Position numbers and translations under genes: made by a program. A stretch of DNA of 64,000 nt from Proteus vulgaris (GTDB lineage: Bacteria; Pseudomonadota; Gammaproteobacteria; Enterobacterales; Enterobacteriaceae). The stretch lies in assembly GCA_901472505.1 (NCBI GenBank), contig LR590468.1:1054001-1118000 (forward strand). Reading direction: 5' to 3'. Below the pieces are notes generated by a model. It was not told where the DNA came from and made no database searches. It saw nothing but the letters and a program-made list of their open reading frames with translations. Of the stretch, positions 26,677 through 36,722 are shown piece by piece (position 1 is the first letter of the stretch; each line of letters opens with the position of its first letter).

Positions 26677-27363
26677 ATGAAAAAAATATTAACATTTATT
26701 AGCACATTAACACTCTCAACACTGGTATTTTCAGCCCATGCGCTTTATGTTGGCTCTGAAGTTTTTACTCTTGAATCTGATAAATCTTTTTTCTCTCGTA
26801 CTTATCTTAATAATACTGATAGAACAAACCTTTATAAAATTCATGTCTATAAAATAGAAAAGCCGGGAGGTAAAGAAAAAGATGAAAAACAACTTCCTAT
26901 AGAAGATGGTGAAATACTTTACACTCCTCTGCAAAAAGTATTATTACCTAATGAACATGAGTTTTTTAAATTATTTTATAAAGGTGCTAAAGATGATAAA
27001 GAGCGTTATTACCGTATTATTATTGAAGAAACACCGGTTAACTTAGTACCTTATCAGGAAAACAGTAAGCAGCCTTTAGTCGTTCCTACTGTTGGGTTAA
27101 ATACCGTGATGGTTATTCGTCCTCGTGAAATGAAATTCACTTATGATCATAATAATGTTGCTGGCACTATCAAAAACACAGGCAATACTTATTTTCGCTT
27201 ACTGTTAAATGATAAGTGCGATTCTGATGAAGAAAATGCCAAGATATTACAGCTATTACCCGGCGAAAGTTACCAACACCCTTGGTTAAAGAAAGAGCAT
27301 AAGCAGTTTATTATTGCTTTTGACCGTTATATTGGATTAGAAAATAACTGTGCTTCAAACTAA
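26677..27363 (+). CDS. Second ECP-type pilus chaperone (EcpB/EcpE-like)
   Basis: A 228-residue periplasmic protein with a signal peptide (about 1-22, FSAHA-L). It shares the layout of the chaperone at 16495: ILYTPLQKVLLPNEHEFFKLFYKG, ERYYRIIIEE, then MVIRPREMKFTYDH and NTGNTYFRLLLNDKC. It may supply the EcpE function missing after ecpD, or be a leftover of the decayed second operon. A ribosome site, AAAGAG, precedes the ATG, and a strong terminator follows. No frame damage is seen. Confidence 0.8.
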   Translation: MKKILTFISTLTLSTLVFSAHALYVGSEVFTLESDKSFFSRTYLNNTDRTNLYKIHVYKIEKPGGKEKDEKQLPIEDGEILYTPLQKVLLPNEHEFFKLFYKGAKDDKERYYRIIIEETPVNLVPYQENSKQPLVVPTVGLNTVMVIRPREMKFTYDHNNVAGTIKNTGNTYFRLLLNDKCDSDEENAKILQLLPGESYQHPWLKKEHKQFIIAFDRYIGLENNCASN

Positions 27364-27385
27364 CAAAACTATAATGGCAAAACTC

Positions 27386-27411
27386 AAGGTAGCCTATCAG
27401 GCTACCTTTTT
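27386..27411 (+). terminator. Terminator after the second chaperone gene
   Basis: AAGGTAGCC pairs with GGCTACCTT around a five-base loop, followed by T residues, 22 bases after the stop. Confidence 0.88.
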
Positions 27412-27838
27412 ACGATTAATGTAAGTATTTTTACCCATTCAATAATCTTCTCTACCCTATTCAGCCTATTCTCCCATTTGAAAGAAAATGTAACTTGGTT
27501 AAATATATAATTTTTATAAATACATAATTAATTAAATTATTTTATATTCTGTCATATTTGTCATTTTTAATTTTCAATTAATTATCACAAAAAGACAGCA
27601 ATACAAACATAACCACATGATAATAAATAACTTTACATTATTAACGATAAAGCTATTTTTATTACATTTTATTCCTATTTTTTTATGATGTTTTAAATAA
27701 ACTATTTTTTCAATTCATTCTATAATTTATCTAATGAATCATCTTTTTTAGATAATCTAAATTTTATGTATAAACTCATGAAAAAGACTTTTTAGCCGAT
27801 ATTGCTATTAACGTCGATTTACTCTGTAGGAATAAACC
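27412..27838. other. AT-rich intergenic region before the second pilin
   Basis: About 430 AT-rich bases after the chaperone terminator. It should contain the separate promoter of the second pilin gene. No repeat or operator stands out. Confidence 0.4.
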
Positions 27839-28420
27839 ATGAAAAAATACCACGTATTACTTAGCTTATTACTGACGGCTTTCACGACAACAACAACCTT
27901 TGCCAATACTTCATCAGTACAGACAATTGCAAATTGGCATGCCACAGCAATAAAGAAACCCCAGAGTGAATTAGGTGTAACCCCTTTAAATGCCCTGCAT
28001 TTTGAAGTCACAGAAAATAACCGTTTTAATGCACAAGATGGCGCTTTTGATATCACCGTTAAAGATGCTGAAGGGGCAACAGATTTTAAATTAACATCGA
28101 AAATTATTAGTAATGAACTTAAAAATGCGACAGATAATTCAGTATTAATAGTAAAAACAGACTGGAACGGTAAAACATTATCAAATAATCAAGAAACCGT
28201 TATTCTTGATAACCAAAAAGGTATTCATCATGGGCTGATGCCAGCAAATAAAGCGTCAGAGAAAAGTGAGCTAAAAAGTCTTCAAAGTGCTTTTTTATTT
28301 AATGTCATCAATGGTTCTCAATCTGTAGCATCATTACCTGAAGGTTTATGGGAAGGCGCTTTGCGCATTGAATTTACCAGCAAGTGGGCAGGCGATTTTG
28401 TGACACTAGCGACAAGATAA
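27839..28420 (+). CDS. Second EcpA-like pilin
   Basis: A 193-residue secreted pilin-like protein with a signal peptide (about 1-22, TTFA-N). It shares with EcpA the segments LGVTPLNALHF, RFNAQDGAFDITV, ATDFKLTSKIIS and the closing LRIEFTSKWAGDF, but is clearly divergent elsewhere, unlike the near-identical usher remnant. Separated from the chaperone by a terminator and a long gap, it has its own transcription unit. It could be a minor or alternative subunit of the intact ecp fibre. AGGA precedes the ATG. Confidence 0.82.
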   Translation: MKKYHVLLSLLLTAFTTTTTFANTSSVQTIANWHATAIKKPQSELGVTPLNALHFEVTENNRFNAQDGAFDITVKDAEGATDFKLTSKIISNELKNATDNSVLIVKTDWNGKTLSNNQETVILDNQKGIHHGLMPANKASEKSELKSLQSAFLFNVINGSQSVASLPEGLWEGALRIEFTSKWAGDFVTLATR

Positions 28421-28449
28421 TTCAAGTAATGTATCTTAAAAAAATGTGA

Positions 28450-28477
28450 AAGAGCGCCAGTATGGCGCCTCTTTGTT
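28450..28477 (+). terminator. Terminator of the second pilin gene
   Basis: GAGCGCCA pairs with TGGCGCCTC, with one bulged base, followed by TTTGTT, about 30 bases after the stop. Confidence 0.75.
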
Positions 28478-28522
28478 ATGCAATAAAACGTAAATTAAAC
28501 CTTTGGTTTATAGCTATCCTTA

Positions 28523-29773
28523 TCAAGGTCGTGCTTTTTTCATCCGTAAATACAATTTTTTACGTGGAATACCTAAATAATCAGCAACATCACTGACGCG
28601 ACCCGCAAATAAATATAACGCATCTTCAATTAATCGACGCTCATATTCATCTACAAGATTATCTAAAGGGCCTTCAGGTGGAATAATCGCTCGGTGTTGT
28701 TCACTATCTACCATTTTCACAATACCTACCGCATAAAGCTCAGCGACATTTCGTAATTCGCGAATGTTACCTGGCCAATCATAACGTTTTAAAATATCAA
28801 GATAGTTACGATCAATTTTTGGGGATGGCAATACCGAGTCGCTGTGCACTTTGTCGTAAGAAGGCTCTAAATAATGGAATAATATCAGGACGTCTTGCGC
28901 TTAAGGGAGGCAATGAAAAGGTAATTTGTGAAAAATAGTAATAGAATTCAGGTATTAATCGCCCTTCCGTCACCAGTTGTTGTGTATTATTTTCTAAAAT
29001 CGCAATGGTTCTAAAGTGACGCTTTCCTTGACGTTCCATATCCAGCAGATAAGAACTTAACCAACGCTGTGCTTCTGATGATAAATCATATGGAGAACGT
29101 AAAATTAACGTACCCACTCCATCAGTTTCAATTTGAACAATAACCTGTTTGATATCGGATAAATTTTGACAGTCTACCGTTTGGATAGCTTTATCACTAT
29201 GTGGACTTAACTCATGTAGCAATTGAGCAAGAAGGTGACGCCCTGTTCCCATCGCACCTTCTATCATTAAATCTTTATCAATATCCGCAATTTGTTGTAC
29301 TTGTTCTCGAATCGCCGTAATTTGCGCACTGTCTCCCACTAAGCGCTCTTGTGTGGTGCTTATTACGGTGTTTCTAAGGGCGAGAATAGATTGACGCTCT
29401 TTATGTGCTTTTGCGACTAATTCTAAAAAAACAGGGGGATTAATGGGTTTTTCAATAAAATCATAAGCCCTTTTTTTACCGCTTCCACAGCCAATGGTAT
29501 ATCGCCATGTCCGGTGATCATGATGACGGGAATACGAGAATCGATTTGCTTAATGCGCTCAAGTACCTCCATACCATTCATTGCGGGCATATAAATATCG
29601 AGCACAACAGCCCCTTGCCACTCTGGTGTTAAAAGGCTTAATGCTTTTTCAGGCGAATTAGTCACTCTGGCAACCATACCTGCAAGGTTAAGTAAATGAC
29701 GATAAGATTCAAGAATATCTTCATCGTCATCAATTAATAAAACATCAATATCAGGCATGAGTGATTGTGTCAT
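28523..29773 (-). CDS. pgtA: PgtA-like response regulator, split by two single-base indels
   Basis: The phosphoglycerate transport response regulator. A receiver domain comes first (phospho-Asp in VVLDIYMP, about 55), then an AAA-like domain and a Fis-type helix-turn-helix at the C-terminus (DVADYLGIPRKKLYLRMKK). The AAA part has a weak Walker A (EGAMGTGRH) and no GAFTGA loop, so it is unlikely to activate sigma-54. The frame breaks twice: near 29468-29478 (one G missing next to an A/G run) and near 28816-28824 (one extra base in an A/C run). Correcting one base at each site gives about 416 residues, close to Salmonella PgtA. Probably sequencing errors. It overlaps pgtB by 23 bases. Confidence 0.83.
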
Positions 29774-32126
29774 CAGTAAACTCCAAAACGACCATAGCGC
29801 CGCCGTTTAACGCTGAGGCCAAGTAAATTTCATAACCAAACCGTTGCATAATAGAACGACAAATGGATAACCCTAACCCTAACCCCACATCTTTTGTTGT
29901 GGTAAACGGGGTAAATAATTTTGGTAAAACAGCGGAATTGAACCCTTCTCCACTGTCAGAGATCCCCACTAATTTTCTTTTAGGATCAACAGATAAAAGG
30001 TCAATGGTGATCTGACTTTCACCAACACCGGCAATTGCATCCATTGCATTAACAAACAAATTAACCAAGACTTGCTCTATTTGCGTCGGATCGGCACAAA
30101 TAGTTAATTCATTAGGGATATTATTCGTAATGATACACTGCTCTCGTTTAGAACGAGACTCAACCAGCACCATGGCGCTGTCCACAAGCTCTTTTAATGG
30201 TGCTGAAACAAAGCTAATTTCAGATGACGATTTACGTGAAAAATTACGTAATGCAGTGATAATTCGATTCATTCGTGCACAAAGCTTCTCGATACGCTCT
30301 ATAGAATCAGGCAATTGATCATATTTTTCCATCTGTATGGTGAGTTTTGCACTGTACAGATAGGTATTGATTGCTGAAAGGGGCTGATTAAGCTCATGAG
30401 CAAGGATTGTCATCGCTTGCCCAACAACCGCCATTTTGGCAGCTTGAACCAACTCTTCTTGGGTCTGAATTAAATGTTTTTGTGCTTGCTCACGACGCAC
30501 AATCTCTTCATTTAATTGCTGGTTTTTATCCTGCAAATCTTGTGTTTTTAGGGCCACCAGCCGTTGAAGCTCTAATCGACTTAACTCTTGGCGCGTAATA
30601 TCGGTGATAGTCACAATATATTTATGTTCGTCTTTATGAGGGTATTCACGAATATTAAATTGTAAGAAATGAGGCTCACTCGCTTTTACCATTCGAATGA
30701 TGCATTCACTTTGTCCTAAACGATAAAGCGGACTTGTTGAACTAAATTGCGCTTTCAACATAGTACTGGCTTCACCATTAAATAATAACCAAAGTGGTTT
30801 ATTACTTTGCTCTTTACCTGTACCTAATAACGTTGCAGCACTCGGATTAACGGTTTCCATTCTGCCATCGTGGTGACAGGTAATTAAACTCGCATCGGTG
30901 TTATTGATAAGATTTAACGCATTAGTCGCTTCAACTTCTTTCATTTGACGCCAAAAACGACGAAGTCGCCGGCTTAATAAACCAATTTCATCTTGCCCCT
31001 CAATGAGCATTGGTTCTGTTAAATTGCCTTTAGCCACATGCGCTAGGTCATCACTGAGTTTATTCAACCTCGCAATTAATCGTCTATCAATCAAGATTTT
31101 CATCACAATAATACTGAGTAATAAAGAGACGACAATAATCACCACAATAACGATTTTTCCCGTCGCCATCAGTTTACGCGTATTACCATTGAGCTCATTT
31201 AACACTTCACTGGTCGCAAAAACATTACCACTTACCGCATTATCAAATTGTGATAATTTTTCATTTAATTCAGGTGCTAATGCTTTGAGTTTTTTCTCAT
31301 TTTCGACATCATCAATCAATGTGTTATAGATATCGCCGTCATAACGAGTAATAGCGATGATCTCTTGTAATACCTGACGATGAGCAATCGTCGACGGATA
31401 GCTTTTTAACTTCTGATTTAACGAAATAATTTCATCGATTTTGACACTAATATAGTGAAAGGCGACATCAATATCACGGCTATAACGTTGATGAGCAATT
31501 TCCTCAACTAAGCTAATTAACTCATTTTCCGTGGTAAATAACTCTTGTAATAACGTTGATTCTAATAACAGTTGTAAACTATTTTCCTGTACATTTTTCT
31601 CATTGATCATTTGGCTGACATGCCACTCGATTTCATTAAGTAGTGGCTTAATATCTTCGCCGACAGCATCATGCATCCACGCTAGTTGCCCTAATAATTG
31701 TGCAAGACGATTTTCTAATTCACGTCGTTTATCTAGTAATACATCCTGTTGATAAATTAACGATGATAATTCATCAACAAGTTGAGTATAAAAATCACGT
31801 TGAGGCTTTTGCTCAATAGGGAATTCGCGCAAATTGTCTAATAACTGATGAATTTCCTGTTGTTGTTGCTCTGAAATCGATTTTCGTTGTGTTTGTTCAC
31901 GCTCTTTTAATAACATTTGTAAATTGGTGCTATAACGCTCCATGTTATAGCTGATGGTTAACATGGGTAGAGATTCTCCCACTGACGCATTAATTTGTGT
32001 CGCCAGTTTTCCCCACATAAAAAAGATAATCACCCCAATCAGTAAGGTGAGTAAAAAACTAAAAGTAAACGCCATATAAAGGCGCCTACCTAGCTTGCCA
32101 AATTGTTTAGGCACTAATAATTTCAT
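29751..32126 (-). CDS. pgtB: PgtB-like membrane sensor histidine kinase
   Basis: A 791-residue inner-membrane kinase. Transmembrane helix 1 is at about 15-36 and helix 2 at about 328-350, enclosing a large helical periplasmic sensor. HAMP (about 350-400), a PAS-like region (about 405-510), a coiled coil, and HisKA follow, with the phospho-His in LAHELNQPLSAI. The ATPase domain has VNLFVNAMDAI, GISDSGEGF and GLGLGLSIC. With PgtC it detects external phosphoglycerate or PEP and phosphorylates PgtA to induce pgtP. It lies between pgtC and pgtA on the minus strand. Confidence 0.85.
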   Translation of the reverse strand: MKLLVPKQFGKLGRRLYMAFTFSFLLTLLIGVIIFFMWGKLATQINASVGESLPMLTISYNMERYSTNLQMLLKEREQTQRKSISEQQQQEIHQLLDNLREFPIEQKPQRDFYTQLVDELSSLIYQQDVLLDKRRELENRLAQLLGQLAWMHDAVGEDIKPLLNEIEWHVSQMINEKNVQENSLQLLLESTLLQELFTTENELISLVEEIAHQRYSRDIDVAFHYISVKIDEIISLNQKLKSYPSTIAHRQVLQEIIAITRYDGDIYNTLIDDVENEKKLKALAPELNEKLSQFDNAVSGNVFATSEVLNELNGNTRKLMATGKIVIVVIIVVSLLLSIIVMKILIDRRLIARLNKLSDDLAHVAKGNLTEPMLIEGQDEIGLLSRRLRRFWRQMKEVEATNALNLINNTDASLITCHHDGRMETVNPSAATLLGTGKEQSNKPLWLLFNGEASTMLKAQFSSTSPLYRLGQSECIIRMVKASEPHFLQFNIREYPHKDEHKYIVTITDITRQELSRLELQRLVALKTQDLQDKNQQLNEEIVRREQAQKHLIQTQEELVQAAKMAVVGQAMTILAHELNQPLSAINTYLYSAKLTIQMEKYDQLPDSIERIEKLCARMNRIITALRNFSRKSSSEISFVSAPLKELVDSAMVLVESRSKREQCIITNNIPNELTICADPTQIEQVLVNLFVNAMDAIAGVGESQITIDLLSVDPKRKLVGISDSGEGFNSAVLPKLFTPFTTTKDVGLGLGLSICRSIMQRFGYEIYLASALNGGAMVVLEFTDDTITHA

Positions 32127-32183
32127 CCGTAATACCCTTCATAAAAACAGCGCTTCCTGCTATATATCTGAACCACAAGGCGG

Positions 32184-33463
32184 TTAGGGTGATTTTGTCT
32201 CTTTCAATAAAGCCAGTGCTTGTTCAAGTCTTTCGGCCTCTAAAGTACGCCATTGATAAAGCACGGCTAAAGCTTGATCGGTATATTCTCGTTGGTCTGC
32301 TGCTTTTGTAAAAAGTGCCTGTAAAGTTGGCGAATTAGCCTCATTTTCACTAATAAGCACTGAACTTGCTATATTGCGTGCTTGACTAATCGCATCAAGC
32401 CGTTCTGGCGTTTGATCTTTTTGTCTTTCTGCTTCATGAATATCACTCCAAACTTGACGCATTAAAGGGAAATTATGGGTGATCATTTGATCAAATAAAG
32501 CGTTGACTACTTCACGGCGATGATAAGCTTTATTACTATCTAAAATAAAATCTGTTGAATCAGCTAATTGAGAATTAGTACTTAATACATTTTCACTTAG
32601 CGGGATCTTTGCCATATCACTGTTATAAACAATTTCCTGCCCCCTCTTCGGAAAGAAGGAAAGAAATAAAAACACCTGCTTCAGCGTGCTTATCACTTTC
32701 AGCTAAAATAGCAACATAAGCGGGTAAAATTATTGATTTATCAAAATAGTCGAAATCAATAAAATCAAACCGTTTTTGATGGTTGAAAGCATAATTATCA
32801 ATTACAGGCCCTGCACCAACAATCCCCCTAGCAACAGCATCACTGACTCTGGCACTTCTCGCTGATATTGATGCTAAATTACCATTCAATTCTAATAGGA
32901 TTTTCCAACCTTCTTCCCAACCATTTTCCTGTAAAATATTTTCGACCATTAGTTGTGTCGTGCCAGAATTAGCGGGTGTTGTCATCGTTAAATGACCTTG
33001 ATAAATAGGAGCAGTGAGATCTTTCCAACTTTTAGGTGATGGTAACTGATGTTTTTGTAAAATACTGTGTATTACTAATAATCCCAATCCCTGAATAACC
33101 AAACGCCGTTACCTTATCGTTTATAATACTACTGTGCTTTAATAACCAATCAGGGGTTTCATATTTAATAGGCAAACGAGAAAGCAAACCTTCTCTATCA
33201 AGATGATGATAAAAATTTGCAGAAGAAGACATTACAATATCAATAGACTGATAAGGATAATTTTTTATTAATCTTTCTGCAATCTCAACACGTCGATAAA
33301 CAACTTGTGTTTTAATATTTGGATATTTATCAGCAAAAGCTAGCATTAATGGGCGCATTACTGTATCTGAATGTGTAGTCAAGATAACAAGCCGATCATC
33401 TTTTGCATTTGCGCCGAAAATAAAAAACAAACAAAAGAATGACAAAATAAGTTTCCCTTTCAT
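32184..33463 (-). CDS. pgtC: PgtC-like periplasmic sensor protein, two frame breaks
   Basis: A periplasmic solute-binding-like protein that works with PgtB in phosphoglycerate sensing. The signal peptide starts at the ATG at 33463 (MKGKLILSFFCLFFIFGANA) with GGGG upstream. The fold matches type-2 iron/spermidine-type binding proteins (FGYSGIG, then SPKSWKDL and TPANSGTTQLMVENIL). Two single-base insertions break the frame: a CCC run at 33089-33091 and a C5 run at 32640-32644. Removing one base at each gives about 425 continuous residues. Upstream ATGs (33475, 33508) are possible. Probably intact in the organism. Confidence 0.82.
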
Positions 33464-33549
33464 TTTCCCCACCATAAGAAGTTTTCTTAGAATTGTGCTC
33501 AGGATCATAAATTTAAAATTTCATGATAATTATTTTATTTCGATTGTGA

Positions 33550-33670
33550 GTCAACTATGACCCAATCTTTTTTGAGATACGCTTATATTCTCTTCTTTTG
33601 ATACTAATATAAATTACCTAGATTACAGTTTTAACCCATCGAATTAAGGTAATGTGTCAATCATGACTCA
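33550..33670. promoter_or_regulatory. Paired GTCAAnnATGACnCA motifs in the pgtC-pgtP gap
   Basis: GTCAACTATGACCCA (33550-33564) and GTCAATCATGACTCA (33656-33670) sit 106 bases apart between the divergent pgtC and pgtP genes. They are candidate PgtA operators. No convincing sigma-54 -24/-12 element was found. Confidence 0.55.
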
Positions 33671-33764
33671 TTGTTAACGTTTTGCTGTTATTCCTTCCTA
33701 CTCGCTAGTATTCACTCCGACTAAAAACTTTCAGCTTTATCTATTTTTTTTCGGAGCTATCTAT

Positions 33765-35102
33765 ATGTTTAATTTCTTTAAAACAAGAAAAGATCTCCCT
33801 CTATTAGAAGAATCTAATGAAAAGATCAGATCAATTTATAAAAAATACCAATGGCAGGTTTTTATAGGGCTTGTTTTTGGCTACGCCATGTTCTATGTAG
33901 TTCGAATGGCACTCGGTGTGGTAAAAAAACCGATGCTAGATGCAGGTATTGTAACAACAACTGAACTCGGTTTAATGGGTTCTGCGTTCTTCTTTACTTA
34001 TGCATTTGGTAAGTTCTCTAACGGCTTCTTATCCGATTATGCGAATATTGGACGCTTTATGTCCATCTCGTTAATTGCTTCCTCAATTACCTGTATTTTT
34101 ATGGGGATGTCAACGGCCGGCCTATTTTTCGTCCTATTATGGGGTATTAACGGTTGGTTCCAATCTGTCGGTTCAGCACCTTCTTGTGTCTCTATCTTCC
34201 AATGGTTCTCACCAAAACAACGCGGTAGTGTTTATTCTATCTGGGGTGGCTCACGTAATATCGGTGAAGCTATTACATGGATCTTGACTGCAACCATAGT
34301 GAGCTTCTTTGGTTGGCGCGCAGGCTTTATCGGTGCAGGTATTGCTAGTTTAGCTGCTGGTATTATCTTACTAATGTTATTAAAAGATCGTCCTCGCACT
34401 TATGGTCTGCCAGATCCAGCAACTGCATTCGGTGAAGAAGCTGAGTTTGCTAAAAGTAGCGATCCAAAAGAAACACGCCGTGCACAATTATTCATATTAA
34501 AACAACCTACTGTATGGATCATTGCCACAGCCTGTGCAGCAATGTACGTCTCTCGCTACGCAATCAGTTCATGGGCTGTTCTTTATTTACAAGGTTCAAA
34601 AGGCTATTCACTGATTGACGCTGGTTTTGCCATGTCAACTTACCCAATCGCTGGTTTCTTCGGTGCAATCTTAGCAGGTATCACATCAGACAAACTGTTT
34701 AACGCTAACCGCCATATTCCAACACTGATTTACGGTATTGCCAACATTGCAGGTTTTGCACTGATGTTCTGGGGTCCACAAAGCCGTGTTATGGATGCAG
34801 TTGCATTAAGTATGATTGGTTTTGCAATTGGTGGTTTAGTTGTGTTTTTAGCAGGTTTAACCGCTTGTGACCTGATGCCGAAAAACGCAGTAGGCGCAGT
34901 AAAAGGCTTTATCGGACTATTCGCCTACATTGCAGCCTCAGCACAAGAATTAATTTCTGCATCATTAATTAAAGTCACTGAAATTGATGGTGTAACTCAC
35001 TATGACTTCAGCACAGTACAGTATTTCTGGATAGGTTCTGCCATCGTATCCATGATCCTCGCAATGATGGTCTGGAATGCGAAAAAAGTTACCATGGATT
35101 AA
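33765..35102 (+). CDS. pgtP: Phosphoglycerate/PEP transporter PgtP
   Basis: A 445-residue MFS carrier of the organophosphate:phosphate antiporter family (GlpT/UhpT/PgtP) with 12 predicted helices. Family marks include the N-terminal VFIGLVFGYAMFYVVRMALGV (seen in parts), GKFSNGFLSDYANIGRFM (about 85-102) and NGWFQSVGSAPSCVSIFQWF. It imports 3-phosphoglycerate, 2-phosphoglycerate or PEP in exchange for phosphate. Divergent from pgtCBA, as in Salmonella. GGAG precedes the ATG. Pyruvate kinase follows after 65 bases, probably co-transcribed. Confidence 0.9.
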   Translation: MFNFFKTRKDLPLLEESNEKIRSIYKKYQWQVFIGLVFGYAMFYVVRMALGVVKKPMLDAGIVTTTELGLMGSAFFFTYAFGKFSNGFLSDYANIGRFMSISLIASSITCIFMGMSTAGLFFVLLWGINGWFQSVGSAPSCVSIFQWFSPKQRGSVYSIWGGSRNIGEAITWILTATIVSFFGWRAGFIGAGIASLAAGIILLMLLKDRPRTYGLPDPATAFGEEAEFAKSSDPKETRRAQLFILKQPTVWIIATACAAMYVSRYAISSWAVLYLQGSKGYSLIDAGFAMSTYPIAGFFGAILAGITSDKLFNANRHIPTLIYGIANIAGFALMFWGPQSRVMDAVALSMIGFAIGGLVVFLAGLTACDLMPKNAVGAVKGFIGLFAYIAASAQELISASLIKVTEIDGVTHYDFSTVQYFWIGSAIVSMILAMMVWNAKKVTMD

Positions 35103-35167
35103 TGAATTAATTAAGTTGTCATCAAGGGATACCGTTGGATATCCCTCTTTAAAAAGAGAATGTCATT

Positions 35168-36619
35168 ATGCGTAAGACAAAAATTGTTGCGACTCTTGGC
35201 CCAGCTAGCTGTTCAGAACAGATGATTGAAAAGCTGATTATGGCAGGTGCTAACGTATTTCGTTTAAACTTTTCACATGGTACTCGCGAACAGCATCAGG
35301 CCACTGCCGCAACTATCCGTCAGGTCGCAGAAAAACATCGTGTATTTATCGGGATCTTAGCAGACCTGCAAGGTCCTAAAATTCGTATCGCTAACTTTAA
35401 AAATGATTCAATTCAATTAAAACAAGGCGATAGTTTTATTTTAAATGCAGATTTAGACAGCACATTAGGCGACGAGCAACAAGTGGGTTTGGATTACCCA
35501 CAACTTGTTCAAGAAGTCACACCAGGGAATATTTTGTTACTTGATGATGGCAATATTCAATTACAAGTCAGCGCCGTCAATAATAATAAAATAGAGACTG
35601 TCGTTACTGTTGGTGGAAAATTATCTAACCGTAAAGGGATTAACTTACTCGGTGGTGGTTTATCTGCACCTGCATTAACAGAGAAAGACAAACAAGACAT
35701 ACACACAGCAGCCACTATTCAAGCAGATTACATTGCCGTTTCATTCCCACGTAATGGTGCGGATATTGAATATGCCCGTGATTTAGTGATCGCAGCAGGA
35801 AGTCACGCCAAAATCGTTGCTAAAGTTGAACGTGCAGAAGTGGTTTCTTGTGAAGAAAATATGGATGACATTATTAAAGCATCTGATGTCATTATGGTGG
35901 CTCGAGGTGATTTAGCGGTTGAAATCGGTGATGCCAGTTTACCGGGTGCACAGAAGCAACTTATTGCACGCTGTCGCGCATTAGGTTGCCCTGTTATTAC
36001 CGCGACTCAAATGATGGAATCAATGATTGAAAGCCCGATGCCAACCCGTGCAGAAGTTATGGATATTGCAAATGCGGTTGGTGATGGAACAGATGCCGTC
36101 ATGTTGTCAGCTGAAACGGCAGCAGGGAAATATCCAGTGGAAGCCGTTAGTGCAATGGCACGCGTAGCTGAAGGCGCAGAGCGCTCTTTTGCAGCTAATG
36201 CTGAAAACCCTTGGCAATCACCGTCTTACTATTCGCAAACCGGTCGATGGATTGCACTGGCTGCAGCCACAACCGCTTTTCATGACGACAAACATTTAAG
36301 TGTCGCCGTATTAACAGAAAATGGCAAATCAGTGACCTTGTTGTCACGTTTTATGCCGAATAACAATGTATATGCATTAACAGATAATCCTGCACTTGCA
36401 GGTCAATTGACCGTATTGCGTGGTGTCACACCTGTTGCTTATCAACGTCATAACAATAGTGATTGTGATGAAAACATCATGCAAAAGCTGCAAGCAGAAG
36501 GATTATTAACAGACATGAATTCACTCTTGATCACCCGTTTATCAACCTTTGAGAAAACCGGTGAAAGTGATTGTTGTCACCTTGTTCCCGTAAAACAAGT
36601 TGAAGTTGCAATCGCTTGA
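35168..36619 (+). CDS. pyk: Pyruvate kinase, PykA-type
   Basis: A 483-residue pyruvate kinase, converting PEP and ADP to pyruvate and ATP. RRTKI-like RKTKIVATLGPAS at the start, FRLNFSHG (about 35), LADLQGPKIR (about 65), the active-site lysine region KIVAKVERAE (about 217), VMVARGDLAVEIGD (about 243) and ITATQMMESM (about 278) are all present. The N-terminal and catalytic parts resemble E. coli PykA; the C-terminal regulatory domain is more divergent. Its place directly after pgtP suggests a dedicated copy that uses imported PEP and phosphoglycerate, probably not the only pyruvate kinase in the genome (inference). Confidence 0.92.
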   Translation: MRKTKIVATLGPASCSEQMIEKLIMAGANVFRLNFSHGTREQHQATAATIRQVAEKHRVFIGILADLQGPKIRIANFKNDSIQLKQGDSFILNADLDSTLGDEQQVGLDYPQLVQEVTPGNILLLDDGNIQLQVSAVNNNKIETVVTVGGKLSNRKGINLLGGGLSAPALTEKDKQDIHTAATIQADYIAVSFPRNGADIEYARDLVIAAGSHAKIVAKVERAEVVSCEENMDDIIKASDVIMVARGDLAVEIGDASLPGAQKQLIARCRALGCPVITATQMMESMIESPMPTRAEVMDIANAVGDGTDAVMLSAETAAGKYPVEAVSAMARVAEGAERSFAANAENPWQSPSYYSQTGRWIALAAATTAFHDDKHLSVAVLTENGKSVTLLSRFMPNNNVYALTDNPALAGQLTVLRGVTPVAYQRHNNSDCDENIMQKLQAEGLLTDMNSLLITRLSTFEKTGESDCCHLVPVKQVEVAIA

Positions 36620-36694
36620 GTGTTTTCCATCAAGGGGCTTATGAGAGAGGCAACCTGAAGTAAATAACAAAAAAAGAGCACACCAAATCATTTT

Positions 36695-36720
36695 AGCCAC
36701 AAGGATTGTGGCTATTTTTC
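36695..36720 (+). terminator. Terminator of pgtP-pyk
   Basis: AGCCACA pairs with TGTGGCT around a five-base loop, followed by ATTTTT, about 75 bases after the pyk stop. Confidence 0.85.
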
Positions 36721-36722
36721 GT

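Noticed and set aside
33509-33764. Sigma-54 promoter for pgtP
   Set aside because: No GG-N10-GC element at -24/-12 spacing could be found, and the regulator lacks GAFTGA.
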